Below, piece after piece: positions 1 to 10,003 of a stretch of 64,000 nucleotides of DNA (position 1 is its first letter; each line of letters begins with the position of its first letter). The stretch is from assembly GCF_030272615.1 (NCBI RefSeq), contig NC_081412.1, positions 105,468,296 to 105,532,295 of the forward strand, given 5' to 3'. A program made the translations under genes and the position numbers. This DNA is from Cryptomeria japonica (Eukaryota > Streptophyta > Pinopsida > Cupressales > Cupressaceae). Below the pieces are notes generated by a model, which saw only the letters and a program-made list of their open reading frames with translations, searched no databases and had not been told where the DNA came from.

Positions 1-1893
1 CTAGTTCATTTCCTTTCTCAGTTTCCTTAATAGACTGTTGCTCTGACTCTTTTGTGGTTGTCTCTTGCACTGCTAAAGATGACTTGTCTTTTTTAGACCC
101 TTTAATTGTGCATTTGATTTTTGGTCCTTTTCCCTTAGATTGTGTAGAAGGGACTGAGGGTAGCGCTTGCTGATCTATTTTTCTTTTGGTTCTTTTTTCA
201 GCTATAGTTGTTCTACCAATAGGGCCATCACTATTGTCATCATCACCGGAACTGGCAGGAAGTTGTTTCATTCTAATCTCATTCTTCAACATCCATGCAT
301 TGGTATTTGCCAAAATAGGGGAAATTCTTTGAGTAATAGATTTACTCTCCTTCTTCAACTATTGCACAGGTGGGATTGGAGAATCAACAATTTTATGTTC
401 ATAATAGTTCAAGTCTACTATGACATCAGTATCCTCCGTGGTCATTGGGATTTTTGCCAAATCAAGATTTAAATCTGCTCTAATGTAAGGTGGTTGAAAT
501 CTACTCTCCTTATGTCTTCTTCATCCTGACAATCTACCCATACATATTCAAACCTAAAAACATGAGTGTAGTTTCTTTTGAGCTTATTTTTCAAGCCACA
601 AAAATTAAAATTATTTCAAGCTTTGAACCTCCTCATGGTATTCCACTGCATTTCCTCTTCCATGTTTTTATCCTTGAGATTAGTCATAACTGAATACCGA
701 CCAATAGATTCTGGGAACTTTAATCCAGTCTTATGGGCTTGTGTTTTCTTTTCATGCACATAAATCAGTTGCCGACATAGTTCCATGAGTATAATTTTGT
801 CAGATGGATATGTTGGCAAAATGAAAGGTTCTCCTAAGAAACATCGTATCTGGATGTAAGTGAATGTAGGGAACTGAAGAAATACACATCAAAAATGAGA
901 AACCTTTCTATATGTTGCTTATGATAATCTCTTCTTCTGTAAGTCTTTATCAAACATACACTTCCATATAGAAAAGAAAGTATCATTGACTCTTCTGAAA
1001 TGACTCCCTTGATTATTGATCGTGAGTTAATCATAATAATTCCAGACATGTACTAACCTCTTGTCACCTTTTGTAGATAAACCTAGATATTTCCTCATGG
1101 AGGTGGCTCCATATACAAGGTAGGAGGTCATATATAATTCCAGTGTTATCTTAACCTCCTTCAATTGTGCAAAGAGTGCATCATTGATGTGTTTACCCGA
1201 ATCTATCTTGGTAGCTCCTTTCCTGATTATATTCATGTAATAACACATCCAGCTTTGAAAATAGTGAGAATCTTTTAGACCCTTTACCCATGCCAACATG
1301 GTGACCATATCATTGTATTCCTCATTGAAGTCACTTCTAAGGAAATACTTTGGCCATCTTGAAGTGGTGGAATTTCTAGCGGTAGAGAGAAAAATTGTAT
1401 TAATTACTTTCTTACACTTTACCTCATTTTTCTCAAAATATTATTGAGTGCTTTCCTGAGTAATGTCAGCCACTTCCTCAACTAGATAACCCTTGAACAC
1501 ACTGTTAAGGAAAACACTATCTAATTTTATAACCACATTTTTATCAGCATGCTTTACTTGTCTTGTATTTGGATCAAAATGATCTGCCACTACAAGTACA
1601 AAGTTTGGATCATGAGTTGCGACTGGGAAGGAAGCATATTTGTGCAACTTTGATCTAATCAAGTTTTTCAAGCATGAAGGAGCTTTCTCAACTCGATCAA
1701 TGAACTCCTGCATATTGACATGACCAATTTTTGTATCCTTTGTCTCCTTGATATTGGAGTCAACTGAGATTTCTAGATACATATTCAAGTATTTATCTCA
1801 CTTGTACTTCATCTTTTTTGTTGATGGTTTGCTTGGTGAGGATTCCAATTGACTTGAAGAAGGCTCTGATTTGTCTTTAGAGGGCTTTGACAT
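1..1893 (-). pseudogene. Y U3 reading frame, N-terminal part, broken
   Basis: This is the 5' part of the long reading frame inside the Y LTR. It starts at ATG 1893 with a Ser/Lys-rich head (KPSKDKSEPSSSQLESS) and is soon broken by TGA at codon 33. It then continues as open stretches at 1788-1441, 1308-1027, 1049-834 and 819-616. The same protein recurs at 28534-32066 and 40458-43342. Readable landmarks are KLHKYASFPVATHDP, DHFDPNTR, and a central stretch with SWMCYYMNIIRKGATKI. The last part is a Lys/Ser-rich basic region (about 400-1) with KRK motifs that could be nuclear signals. I recognise no named domain. Function is unknown. The layout recalls plant retroelement accessory proteins, which is inference. 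Confidence 0.6.
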
Positions 1894-2029
1894 TTGCAAA
1901 GTACTACATCCAACACCAAGGATTAGCTTCTTTGACAATCATCATCATCAGAAAACCAAATTTTAAATGGATCAAAAATTCGGAGTTAGGATGGACTTGG
2001 GAATAAAACTGTCAAAAGCTGGCAGGTCA

Positions 2030-3070
2030 GGGAAAAAAGTCTGATCTGCATCTTAAGCATCAAAATTTGCACATTAGACTTTATAGTCTGATGTCTAGGG
2101 GAAAAACATGTTCCTTACATATCGGACTTTAAAGTCCGATGTGCAAATTGGGGAAAAGCTATTAGCACATCGAACTTTAAAATCCGTTGTGCAGTGGAAG
2201 TATTGTCAAAGCATGTGCACATTGGAATTTAAATTATGACGTGCTCAGGGAAGCAAAAATATTGACATGTTGGGTTCTAAAACCTGACATGTCAATCCGA
2301 TAAACCTAAATCTAAATATTCGATATGTAAGACAAAATACTTTTGCTAACACATTGGGTTTTAAAACTTGACCTGTTAGCATAAATGATATCTCCTGCAT
2401 ATCGAACTTTGAAATCCGATATGTAGGAGACAACATATTCCTTCACCTGCATGTTGGGATTTAAAACCCAACAAGCAGATGAAGAAAAAGAGAGGAAGAA
2501 GAAATTGGGGACAATTGGATTTCAAAATCCAATGTGCCCCTAACCTCAAAAATGAAGACAAAAAGAAATGGTGAAAATGAAAAACATAAGATGCAAACAA
2601 AAGAAAAAAACCTAAAATAAAATATAAACCTACCTCAACCATGGCAATCGAGAGAAATTGATGAATCAACAAGATTACCAAGATCCAAAATAGGGGAATA
2701 GAGCAAGAGGGTACACGAGGAGAAATATTTTGCAAGTGAAATGAGGAATAAAGACTCGAGATTAAATAAATAACCCTCATTTTAAACAATTAATGCCATT
2801 CATTAATTGCTAAGTGCGCCTTGCATATCATACTTTAAAGTCCAACATGCAAGCCTCTATTGTCAAACTGCACATCGGATTTTAAAGTCCTATGTGCAAC
2901 GGCAAAGACCCTGCAGGTCAGACTTTAAATTCTGGTTTGTAGGAGAAGAGCTACCTGTAGGTCAGACTTTAAAGTCTGATCTATAGGGGAAGAACCAATA
3001 CATTGCACATCGGACTTAAAGTTTGATGTGCACTTCTTTCAAAGGAGAACCCTACAAGTTAGACTATACA
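2030..3070. repeat. TTTAAA-centred palindrome array (Y U3)
   Basis: Short imperfect palindromes of about 25-30 bp recur at intervals of roughly 45-70 bp. Each centres on TTTAAA, with arms such as CATCGGACTTTAAAGTCCGATG. Some units have a changed arm and core (TGACATGTC ... GACATGTCA around a TTTTAAAA or TCTAAAAC core). A 270-bp gap around 2550-2810 without units carries a purine-rich stretch. The array lies upstream of the U3 reading frame, so it is its likely leader or promoter. Copies are at 32215-33190 and 43480-44470. Confidence 0.8.
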
Positions 3071-3151
3071 AAATGAACTAGTTTCATAGGGTTGCCTCAT
3101 GATTTTAGCCACACTGAAATCGAGGACAATAGGCATATTGTTTGTAAAGGG

Positions 3152-3159
3152 TATATAAG
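3152..3159 (+). promoter_or_regulatory. TATA box in X1 5' LTR remnant
   Basis: TATATAAG lies about 90 bp before the gag start in the short LTR remnant. The duplicate at 44559-44566 reads TATAAAAG. The E2 LTR has a similar site in the same sequence context on the minus strand near 57500. Everything upstream in this LTR has been replaced by the Y LTR. Confidence 0.5.
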
Positions 3160-3199
3160 CCAATTTATTAGGTCATTGTAATATATGGAATAGAGAAGA

Positions 3200-4372
3200 G
3201 TGTGTAGGACAATGAAGAAGAACTATATGATACAAAGGACATATATGATGCAACTTGAGATGGCACTTGAGGATTATGATGCTGAAAGGTTGAAGAACTT
3301 AAATCTGCAAAATGAATTGAATTTTACTAAAGAATTCATTCTTGTTCTGCAAGAAAGGTTAGCATCAACTCAAGCTAGGAGGAAGGAACTTTTGCAAAAC
3401 CAGGATGATGAAAAGAAACATGCACTTAAAGAACAATGTCAAAAGTTGAGTCGAGAAAACATGCTCATGAAGAATGAAATGCAAGACCTGACTATGAGGA
3501 TGTCAAAAGAAATTGAGGAAAAAAAGAAGAAGGAAGAAAGCCTTGTTGTATATCTGAAGAACAAAATTGAAGAATGTGGTAGACTAGCTCATGAGAATGA
3601 TATGTTGAAAACTAATTTGGTACAATCCCTGAATAATGAACAAGATCTTGAAAGACAAATAATAACTTTGAGAAATGATCTGACTATTGCAAGTGAGTAT
3701 AAAGAAAATTTCAGGATTAGTGCTGCATAGTTGGATGATATATTGAAAAGACAAAGGCATAATGATGATTCTAGAGGACTTGGATTTGTACAAGGTGAAA
3801 GCTCTGGTACTACAAATGAAGATCAAACAACCAGTATGCAGAACTCATCAGACCAGAGGAAACCAGTAAGGAAATCTAATGCTTATAAATTCAGTGGTAG
3901 ATTATTTGTTTGTAATAAATTTGGGTATATGGCTAAACAAAATAGAAATAGAGCAAATCAAAACTATAACTCAGTTCTCGGTCAATGCACAAATTGCAAG
4001 AAATATGGTAATAAGTTAGAAGATTGCAGAATGAATGTTGTGTCATGCATGTGGAAAGTTTACACATTTGGCTAATCAATGCAGATCAAGGAATGACATC
4101 GGATATGGAAAAGCAATTCAAAAGAACAATGTTACATCTTATGCATGCAACAAAATAAGTCATATTGCTAATACTATAGAGGAAAGACCACATCGGTTAG
4201 CAATAATAGAGCAAATGAGAAAGGAAAGGAAAAGATAAATGAAATAAAACCTTATCACACCAAGAGATGGGTAAGAAAGTCTGAAGAACCAAGTCGAGAT
4301 GCAACTACACCAAAAATTACACCAGTACAACAAAGCATTCCTGCATTGATAGCAAATTCAATCGGTAATTGA
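3200..4372 (+). pseudogene. X1 gag-like protein (coiled coil plus zinc knuckles), broken
   Basis: The family protein would bind the element RNA and assemble particles. The first 176 codons are almost wholly heptad-like and charged (coiled coil; LQERLASTQARRKELLQNQ, KEIEEKKKKEES). They are followed by basic sequence and decayed CCHC knuckles: CTNCKKYGNKLEDC has Asn for His, and CHACGKFTHLANQC is intact. A TAG at 3728-3730 stands where a CAG would give Gln. A frameshift near 4030 moves the last knuckles to another frame. The first 15 residues are read from LTR sequence fused directly to gag, because the LTR/gag junction at 3244 removed the native start seen in the minus-strand copies (MNMVLEKQ or MALEKQ). 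Gag ends at TGA 4370-4372. No other gene overlaps it. Confidence 0.7.
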
Positions 4373-4627
4373 GGCATATACCTTAGGGGTTAGAAAATTC
4401 ATTGTAAATCTTGTATATTCCCTGGAAGAGATCTGGAAAGAGATTTGGAGAGTTGTACTAATCATTGATGAAGGTTTACCCAACATAAAACTATGAAATC
4501 GGCATCCAGTAGGGTACATCGCTAAGCATTTATGACAGTAAAGGATTAGGGTTTACTCATTGAGAAAAAGGGAAAATGGAGTAATTTTCACTCACCTAAC
4601 ACTTGAGCAAACCAAAGCGAAGAAAAG

Positions 4628-6874
4628 ATGAATCACAGGCGAATAAGAGTGAGCAAAGGCATTCTTAAAAGACTTCCAACAGTTATCAAGATATTTCAAA
4701 CTGACGATCGATTATCCAGGCATTTCTTTGAAATGACATCTGGATCTTCATTTTCTCCTACTTTCACTGTGAATCCCACTATTGTCAAGGTTAAGGATAT
4801 GCTCAGACTCATTTTTAAGGAATTTCCTTAGATAGCAAAGAAGGAAGGATCTACTGGCACATTCTCGAGGGTTCCCAATGGTGTAGTTTATGTAGAAGAC
4901 GTCAGGGCCTATATTCATTGCACCTTGGAGTATTTAGGCACTGAGAAGATCAAGGGCATGTATCAATCTATGATACTAAGTAGATCCAGAATAATCAAGC
5001 TGGAATATCAAGTCATTGAAGACCTAAGGTTAACCAGAATCCTGTACATACCTGAATTCAAGGATGAAATGATCATATATGTCCTAAGCAGGTTCCACAA
5101 TGAGTTCATTTGGCTAGACTAGCCTTACATGATCACCAAGGAAGAAATTCAGGCGGTCACCCGGATACCCAAAGTTGGAAAGGAACCAGGGAAGAAGATC
5201 TCTAATACTAAGGTTTAAAATCTCATCAGCACAACCCATGATGGAAGGTTGATGAGGATCAGTACCATCAAAGATATAGATGTGAAATTTGCTAGCATGA
5301 TCATTAGCTAAAAGGTAACTCAATCAAGTCGATTGAACTTTTTTGCCAGTTCTTGTATCCATGTTGCATACCAGATGTTAAGGAATAATGGAAAGTATGA
5401 TCTATGTGAATAGTTAAGAAGTGAATTAATATTAAATCTTGGCAAGATCAAGGGTGTCAAGGAAGGAACATTTAGGTTTAGCAATCTAATTGTCTTCTTA
5501 ATGCTATATTTCATGAATGAGCTATTGGGTTTGGGAAAGAAACGTTGGGCTCATGACATACTGGTAGGCATGAAAATTAAAGATGAAATCACTAGGTCTT
5601 GGCAGAAACATGGCTAAGAAGCTATGAGGCTTCTTTAAATATTTCCAAGAGAACATGAGACAGAGGGAGAGGATCTCCAAGCACATTGTGGAGAAATACT
5701 CCACTGGTATCTGCTTCATGGTAAAATCCGTCAAGACCCTCATGGAAGCAGTGGAACCAAGAATAATTTGGGTTACTGAACTAGGATATGAAGTTGATGA
5801 CAACATCTTGGAACTTTATACAAAAATGTTGCTTGATGCTCCATTAGATGACAAAACTGAACATTTGGGCACTATGGAGGAGAGGTCTCTTGAAGTTAAA
5901 ATTGGCTTCAACAAGAAAAGAAGAGAAAATAAAATAGACAAGATGTGTGCTTTCATTCAAAATGTTATCCACGTGATAGATACAGAACTAGGTTTTGTAT
6001 CTAAACCAGTAGATCAACTGGCAGCGGTTAGTGCTCCTGAGGCAAAGAGGCCTAAAACTTTTATTTCTCCTATCACTTTTAATTCTGATATAAAGGATAA
6101 TCAACCTCTTGCATTCAAAAGGGTACAAAGGAAGAAAACTGACAAGCCTCCGATAGAGGAGAAGAAGGTGGAGTCAAGGAGGAAGCTAATAAGAAAAGTG
6201 ACAAACCCTACTGCACCCACACCTCCGACAAAGAAACCTACTCAGAAGAGGAAACTAGTTTCATCCACCCCTGCAACCCCCTAGCAAGAAGAAGAAAAAG
6301 GATGATGAAGAAAATATGACTTGTGCTGAGTTAATTGATGAGGTAACAAAAGATAGTATTTTTAAAAATGTGTCAAATTTATATGGGCATCTAGATGAAA
6401 ATGAGCAAAATGAAAATGAGGAAGCAATTTTGTTACATATAGACATATATAAGAAAGCTTGAGTAGAGATTTTGAAGGAAATTCCTTTATCATTGTATAA
6501 TAAGTTAGATGCAAGAAGATTAAATGCAATTAAGAGGGATAGGGAAATTAAGGAAGTTGAACTTTTGAATATGTGTGGCTCTATAAATAATGATGAAATG
6601 AAAATATGTATGGATGTTGCCAATAGAATAATTTTTAGCAGAACACCCCGACAATAAGGCTTAGTAATGGGTAGAGTAAATGAGATAATAAATGAGACCA
6701 AAGATAGTTGGTCTAAATTCTTCCAAAAGAATTCTGATTTCCTTACTTCTCAAGAAGAATTTGGTAAGGAAACAACTAGTAGAATTTGCTGAGAAAGAAA
6801 CAATTGCACATCTACTAAGTGGACTTGTATCCATATTTGAAACATTCAAAACTAGTTGGGATATCTATATATAG
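4628..6874 (+). pseudogene. X1 second large reading frame, broken and internally deleted
   Basis: This is a second gene 255 bp after gag. I do not recognise the family. In order: an N-terminal part (MNHRRIRVSKGILKRLP); a conserved block with GVVYVEDVRAYIHC; a block with DEMIIYVLSRFHNEFIWLD followed by PYMITKE; a region with KHIVEKYSTGICFMVKS; a basic, Pro/Lys-rich stretch (6150-6300, KKPTQKRKL) that could be a nuclear signal; and an acidic alpha-helical tail. Stops include TAG after FIWLD, where a Gln codon is likely. About 1.04 kb is missing at 6779 compared with 46250-49537, joined at a few shared bases (act). It is not pol: no RT, integrase or protease motif is visible. Confidence 0.6.
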
Positions 6875-7156
6875 TTACTTGAGAAAGCTTATCTAGAAAT
6901 CTTGAAATTGGTCAAGCTTCGGTAAAGTAATCTGTAATTATTCATTCTTTTGCACAGATTCTTAACAATTGTTTCACCGGTCTTTGGCATTGATGCCAAA
7001 GGGGGAGGATATGTATGTGAAAAATACGTATATAATCCTAGGGGGCCATATTAGATTGAGAGTATATTGCAAACATAGTCAATCAACTCAGGGGGAGCAT
7101 ATTTCAGTGGAACCAGTAGGGAATCCATTTTTCACATGAGTGTTGCCATCAATGCC

Positions 7157-7168
7157 AAAGGGGGAGAT
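7157..7168 (+). other. Polypurine tract of X1
   Basis: AAAGGGGGAGAT abuts the 3' LTR start TGTTGG at 7169 and would prime plus-strand DNA synthesis. Two more purine runs lie just upstream: AAAGGGGGAGGAT at 6998-7010 and GGGGGAG near 7090. Confidence 0.75.
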
Positions 7169-7997
7169 TGTTGGTACCTAACTCTCATTGGATTGATATG
7201 TTCTCATTGATGGCAACAAGTTTTTGTTGGAGGCATATACCGGTAGACACCAGCATTAGAGGCATATACTGATAGTTAGCAACATTGGAGTATTCAAGGT
7301 CACAACTGAAATCGGCACTAACATCTAGCACTTCTGTGAAGCCGACAACAGTCTAGGATCTGAAAAGTTTCATTCAATTATTTTGTAATTATTGTATATA
7401 TGGAATAGAGAAGAGTGTGTAGGATAAGGAAGAAGAACTGTATGATGCAAAGGACATATAAGTAGATCATTTGTATGCAAAAGTAATATCAAGAAATGAT
7501 CAATAAATGGTTTTTAAAGCATTATTGGAGAAAAGGAGATACCAGTAAAAGGGTTTAAGAACCAGTACAAAATAGAGCTTTAACCATAACTCTTTTTGGC
7601 ATAGCAGATGCATTTTGTGAGTTCACCATTATTATTTTATCTCAGCAAAAACCTATAGTCAATGAGACTCTTTTGTGTTGAGAAGTGTGCTCTAGGTAGT
7701 GTACCTTCCTGCATGTGAAGGCCCCCCATACTATATAATAGCTTTCATATGGCTAGTGAATTGATATTGTGGGTCACAAATCCCACCATGGTTTTTCCTC
7801 TTTGAGGTTTTCCACGTATAAATTTTCTGTGTTATGGTGTTCATTCGTGTGGTTGGTTTATTTACTTCAAGTTATATGTTTCTTCATTTATCAGTTTATA
7901 TGTGTATGTTGTAATAAGGTAAAATCTTATATTACCGGTAGAACACTGATTAACCCCCCCCTCCTCTCAATGTTCTTGGATTCATTGTATTCCAACA
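7169..7997 (+). repeat. X1 3' LTR
   Basis: An 829-bp LTR bounded by TGTTGG and CCAACA. It shares its inner sequence with the duplicate at 49832-50643 (812 bp, with a 17-bp loss near 50454). More distantly it matches the inverted X LTR at 56889-57795. Shared marks include the stretch around GTGGGTCACAAATCCCACCATGG and the CACGTATAAATTT block. Confidence 0.8.
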
Positions 7998-8822
7998 CTA
8001 CTAAGGGGTATTATGTCATAATAGGTCCTAGTAAGAGGTGTAATATCGTAATAGGTCCTCTTAAGGGGTCTTATGACATAATAAGACCTATGATGACATA
8101 ATATATCGTATTATGACATAATATATTGTATTATGTCATATTGGGGCCTATTATGTCATAATGGGACCTATTATGACATAATAGGTTGTATTATGACATT
8201 ATAGGTCATATTATGTCACAACAGGTCCTATTATGACATAATACCCCTTAACAAGTACTAGTAAGGGGTATAAAGTCATAATAGGTCCTTTTAAGGGGTT
8301 TTATGACATAATATGACCTATGCTGTCATAATAGGACCTATTACATCATCATAGATCCGATTATGTCATTATTGGTCCTATAACATGTCCTACTAAGGGA
8401 TATAATGTCTTAATATGTCCTCTTAATGGGTCTTATGACATAATAGGACCTATTATGACATGACAAGTCCTTTTAAGGGGTCTTATGACATTATAGGACA
8501 TATTATGACATAATAGGTCCTATTATGTGATAATCGATCATATTATGTCATAATAGGTCCTACTAAGGGGTCTCAAGTCATAATAGGTCCTAGTAAGAGG
8601 TATAATGTCATAATAGGTTCTTTTGAGGGGTCTTATGACACAATAGGACCTATTATGACTTATTAGGTTGTATTATGTCATAATAGGACCTATTATGACA
8701 CAATAGAACCTATTATGTCTTAATAGGACCTATTATGACACATTAGGACCTATCATGTCACAATGGGACCTATTAAGACATAATAGGTTGTATTATGAAA
8801 TTATAGGTCCTATTACGTCATA
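7998..8822. repeat. Array C: short palindromic tandem repeat
   Basis: About 0.8 kb made of variations on TATTATGACATAATAGG and its complement. Units such as GGACCTATTATG and CATAATAGGTCC are joined head to head, and every few units are punctuated by CTAAGGGGTCTTATG. It has no coding frame. Each unit can pair with its neighbours in either direction. Copies lie at 14330-14520 (partial) and 50644-51449. Confidence 0.85.
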
Positions 8823-10003
8823 ATTTATAAGATCTTCTAAAATCTAGAATTTTTATTATAACTCCTAGAGATGTGAAACCACTCTCAAACATCATGCCAA
8901 TATATACATGAAATATAATTTAAAGTATAAGAAAGGAAAAAGACAAAGGGAAATGTGACTTAAACTTAAATGTTATATTTCATGTATATCTAGTTTATTT
9001 TATAAAAAAAAACCTATATAAAGTTTGTTTTTAAAAAAAAATTAAAAAAAGGGGAATGGGATTCCGTTTGCTAAATGTGTTTTTAATTATTTTAAAAAAT
9101 GAAACGGGATCCCGTTTCTAAAAATTTCAAACTTTGGTTCGGTTGTAGCTTTAGTTTTGGCTTGGGAAATGGCTTGGAGAGCCAACCCTTTGGCTTGGAC
9201 TTGGTTTGACGTGAAACTTGAAGGCCAAATCAATCTTCATATAAATAATGACTTCAAAAATATATCTGAACACCAAATTTTTAGAATTTTTTTAAACAAT
9301 GAAAACCCATTATAGTAGAGACTGTTTAGATTCAAAATATACAATGTTTTTAGAATATGAATCAATATTTTTATTTTTAAAATAATTACTAATAAGAGAG
9401 GTCCATAAACTTGAAATAACATGGTATTTTAGTTTTTTAGTAACTTTTTTGTCTCTAAGTTTTTTGAAAAAAAATATATGGCATCAAGATAGAGACAATT
9501 CTATACAGTTTTTAAAAAAAAATAAAAATGTTAAGTTTTGGTCAAATTATGCTTGTCGTACACAAGAAGTTTTCAAAACAATGATTATGCCCAATAAAAA
9601 ATTAACAAAAAAAAAATATGCAAAAAAAAATTACAAAAAAATATTCTCATCAAAGGTGAGTAGTTACAGATCTTTTACCAAAAGGATTTATAAAAATAAT
9701 TTCATTTATTTCAAATTATGCTTGTTGTACACAGGCATGGTATGGTCCTGAAAAGTGACTTTTAAACTATAGGTTTTAGTAATGCCTATTCAAACTTAAT
9801 TTTTAAGATCTGGGTATTAAAATAAATTACATATTTGGAAAGTAGACTTCGAGCACTACATTTTATATTACCTAATTTTTCCAAGATTCATTCTTTAAGT
9901 ACCTCAAATATTTAGGTCAAACAGGATGAAATTGAAAAAACTGGGAAAAAACTTTCACTTTTTGGCCAAAAAGTGGACATAACTTCTTGTAGGTACCCTT
10001 TTC
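8823..10003. other. AT-rich spacer D, no gene recognised
   Basis: This is AT-rich DNA between array C and the truncated end of the inverted X element, duplicated at 51450-52631. It contains poly-A/T runs and a perfect 18-bp palindrome, GAAACGGGATCCCGTTTC, at 9101-9118. A decayed partner motif lies about 50 bp upstream (GGAATGGGATTCCGTTT). The open frame at 9449-9751 is Lys/Phe-rich and broken in the copy, so I do not call it a gene. D joins X in the middle of the X second gene, so it may be the end of another element that cut X. Confidence 0.5.

Larger units (their letters stand above)
1..3128 (-). mobile_element. Y-family giant LTR, fragment (copy A)
   Basis: This is the outer part of a 5' LTR of the Tat/Ogre-like family Y, seen on the minus strand and cut by the window edge. 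It matches the LTRs at 27623-33384 and 39547-44535 over its whole length. The LTR begins, in element sense, with TGTCCTC at 3128. It contains the palindrome array (2030-3070) and the first half of the U3 reading frame (1-1893). Its right neighbour is the truncated LTR of an X element. The same Y/X junction occurs at 44535, so the two are copies of one ancestral junction. The rest of this Y copy should lie to the left of the window. Confidence 0.85.
3129..7997 (+). mobile_element. X-family two-gene LTR element, copy X1
   Basis: This is a plus-strand LTR element with a truncated 5' LTR remnant (3129-3244), a gag-like gene, a second large reading frame, polypurine tracts and a full 3' LTR (7169-7997). 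No protease, integrase, reverse transcriptase or RNase H can be read between the two genes, which lie only about 255 bp apart. TGTTGG...CCAACA ends, an initiator-Met primer site in the sister copies, and AAAGGGGGAGAT before the 3' LTR resemble Ty1/copia elements. It is probably non-autonomous. Compared with its duplicate at 44536-50643 it has lost about 1.04 kb near 6779. The 3' LTR is followed directly by array C (ctactaagggg), so the element probably landed in that array. Confidence 0.75.

Noticed and set aside
7998-8822. CRISPR-like look of the regularly repeated array C
   Set aside because: Repeat units are not separated by unique spacers, occur in both orientations, and lie in plant transposon DNA.
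9449-9751. 100-codon Lys/Phe-rich open frame in spacer D
   Set aside because: It is made of A/T homopolymer runs, and in the duplicate (52076-52380) indels in these runs break it. No sign of selection.
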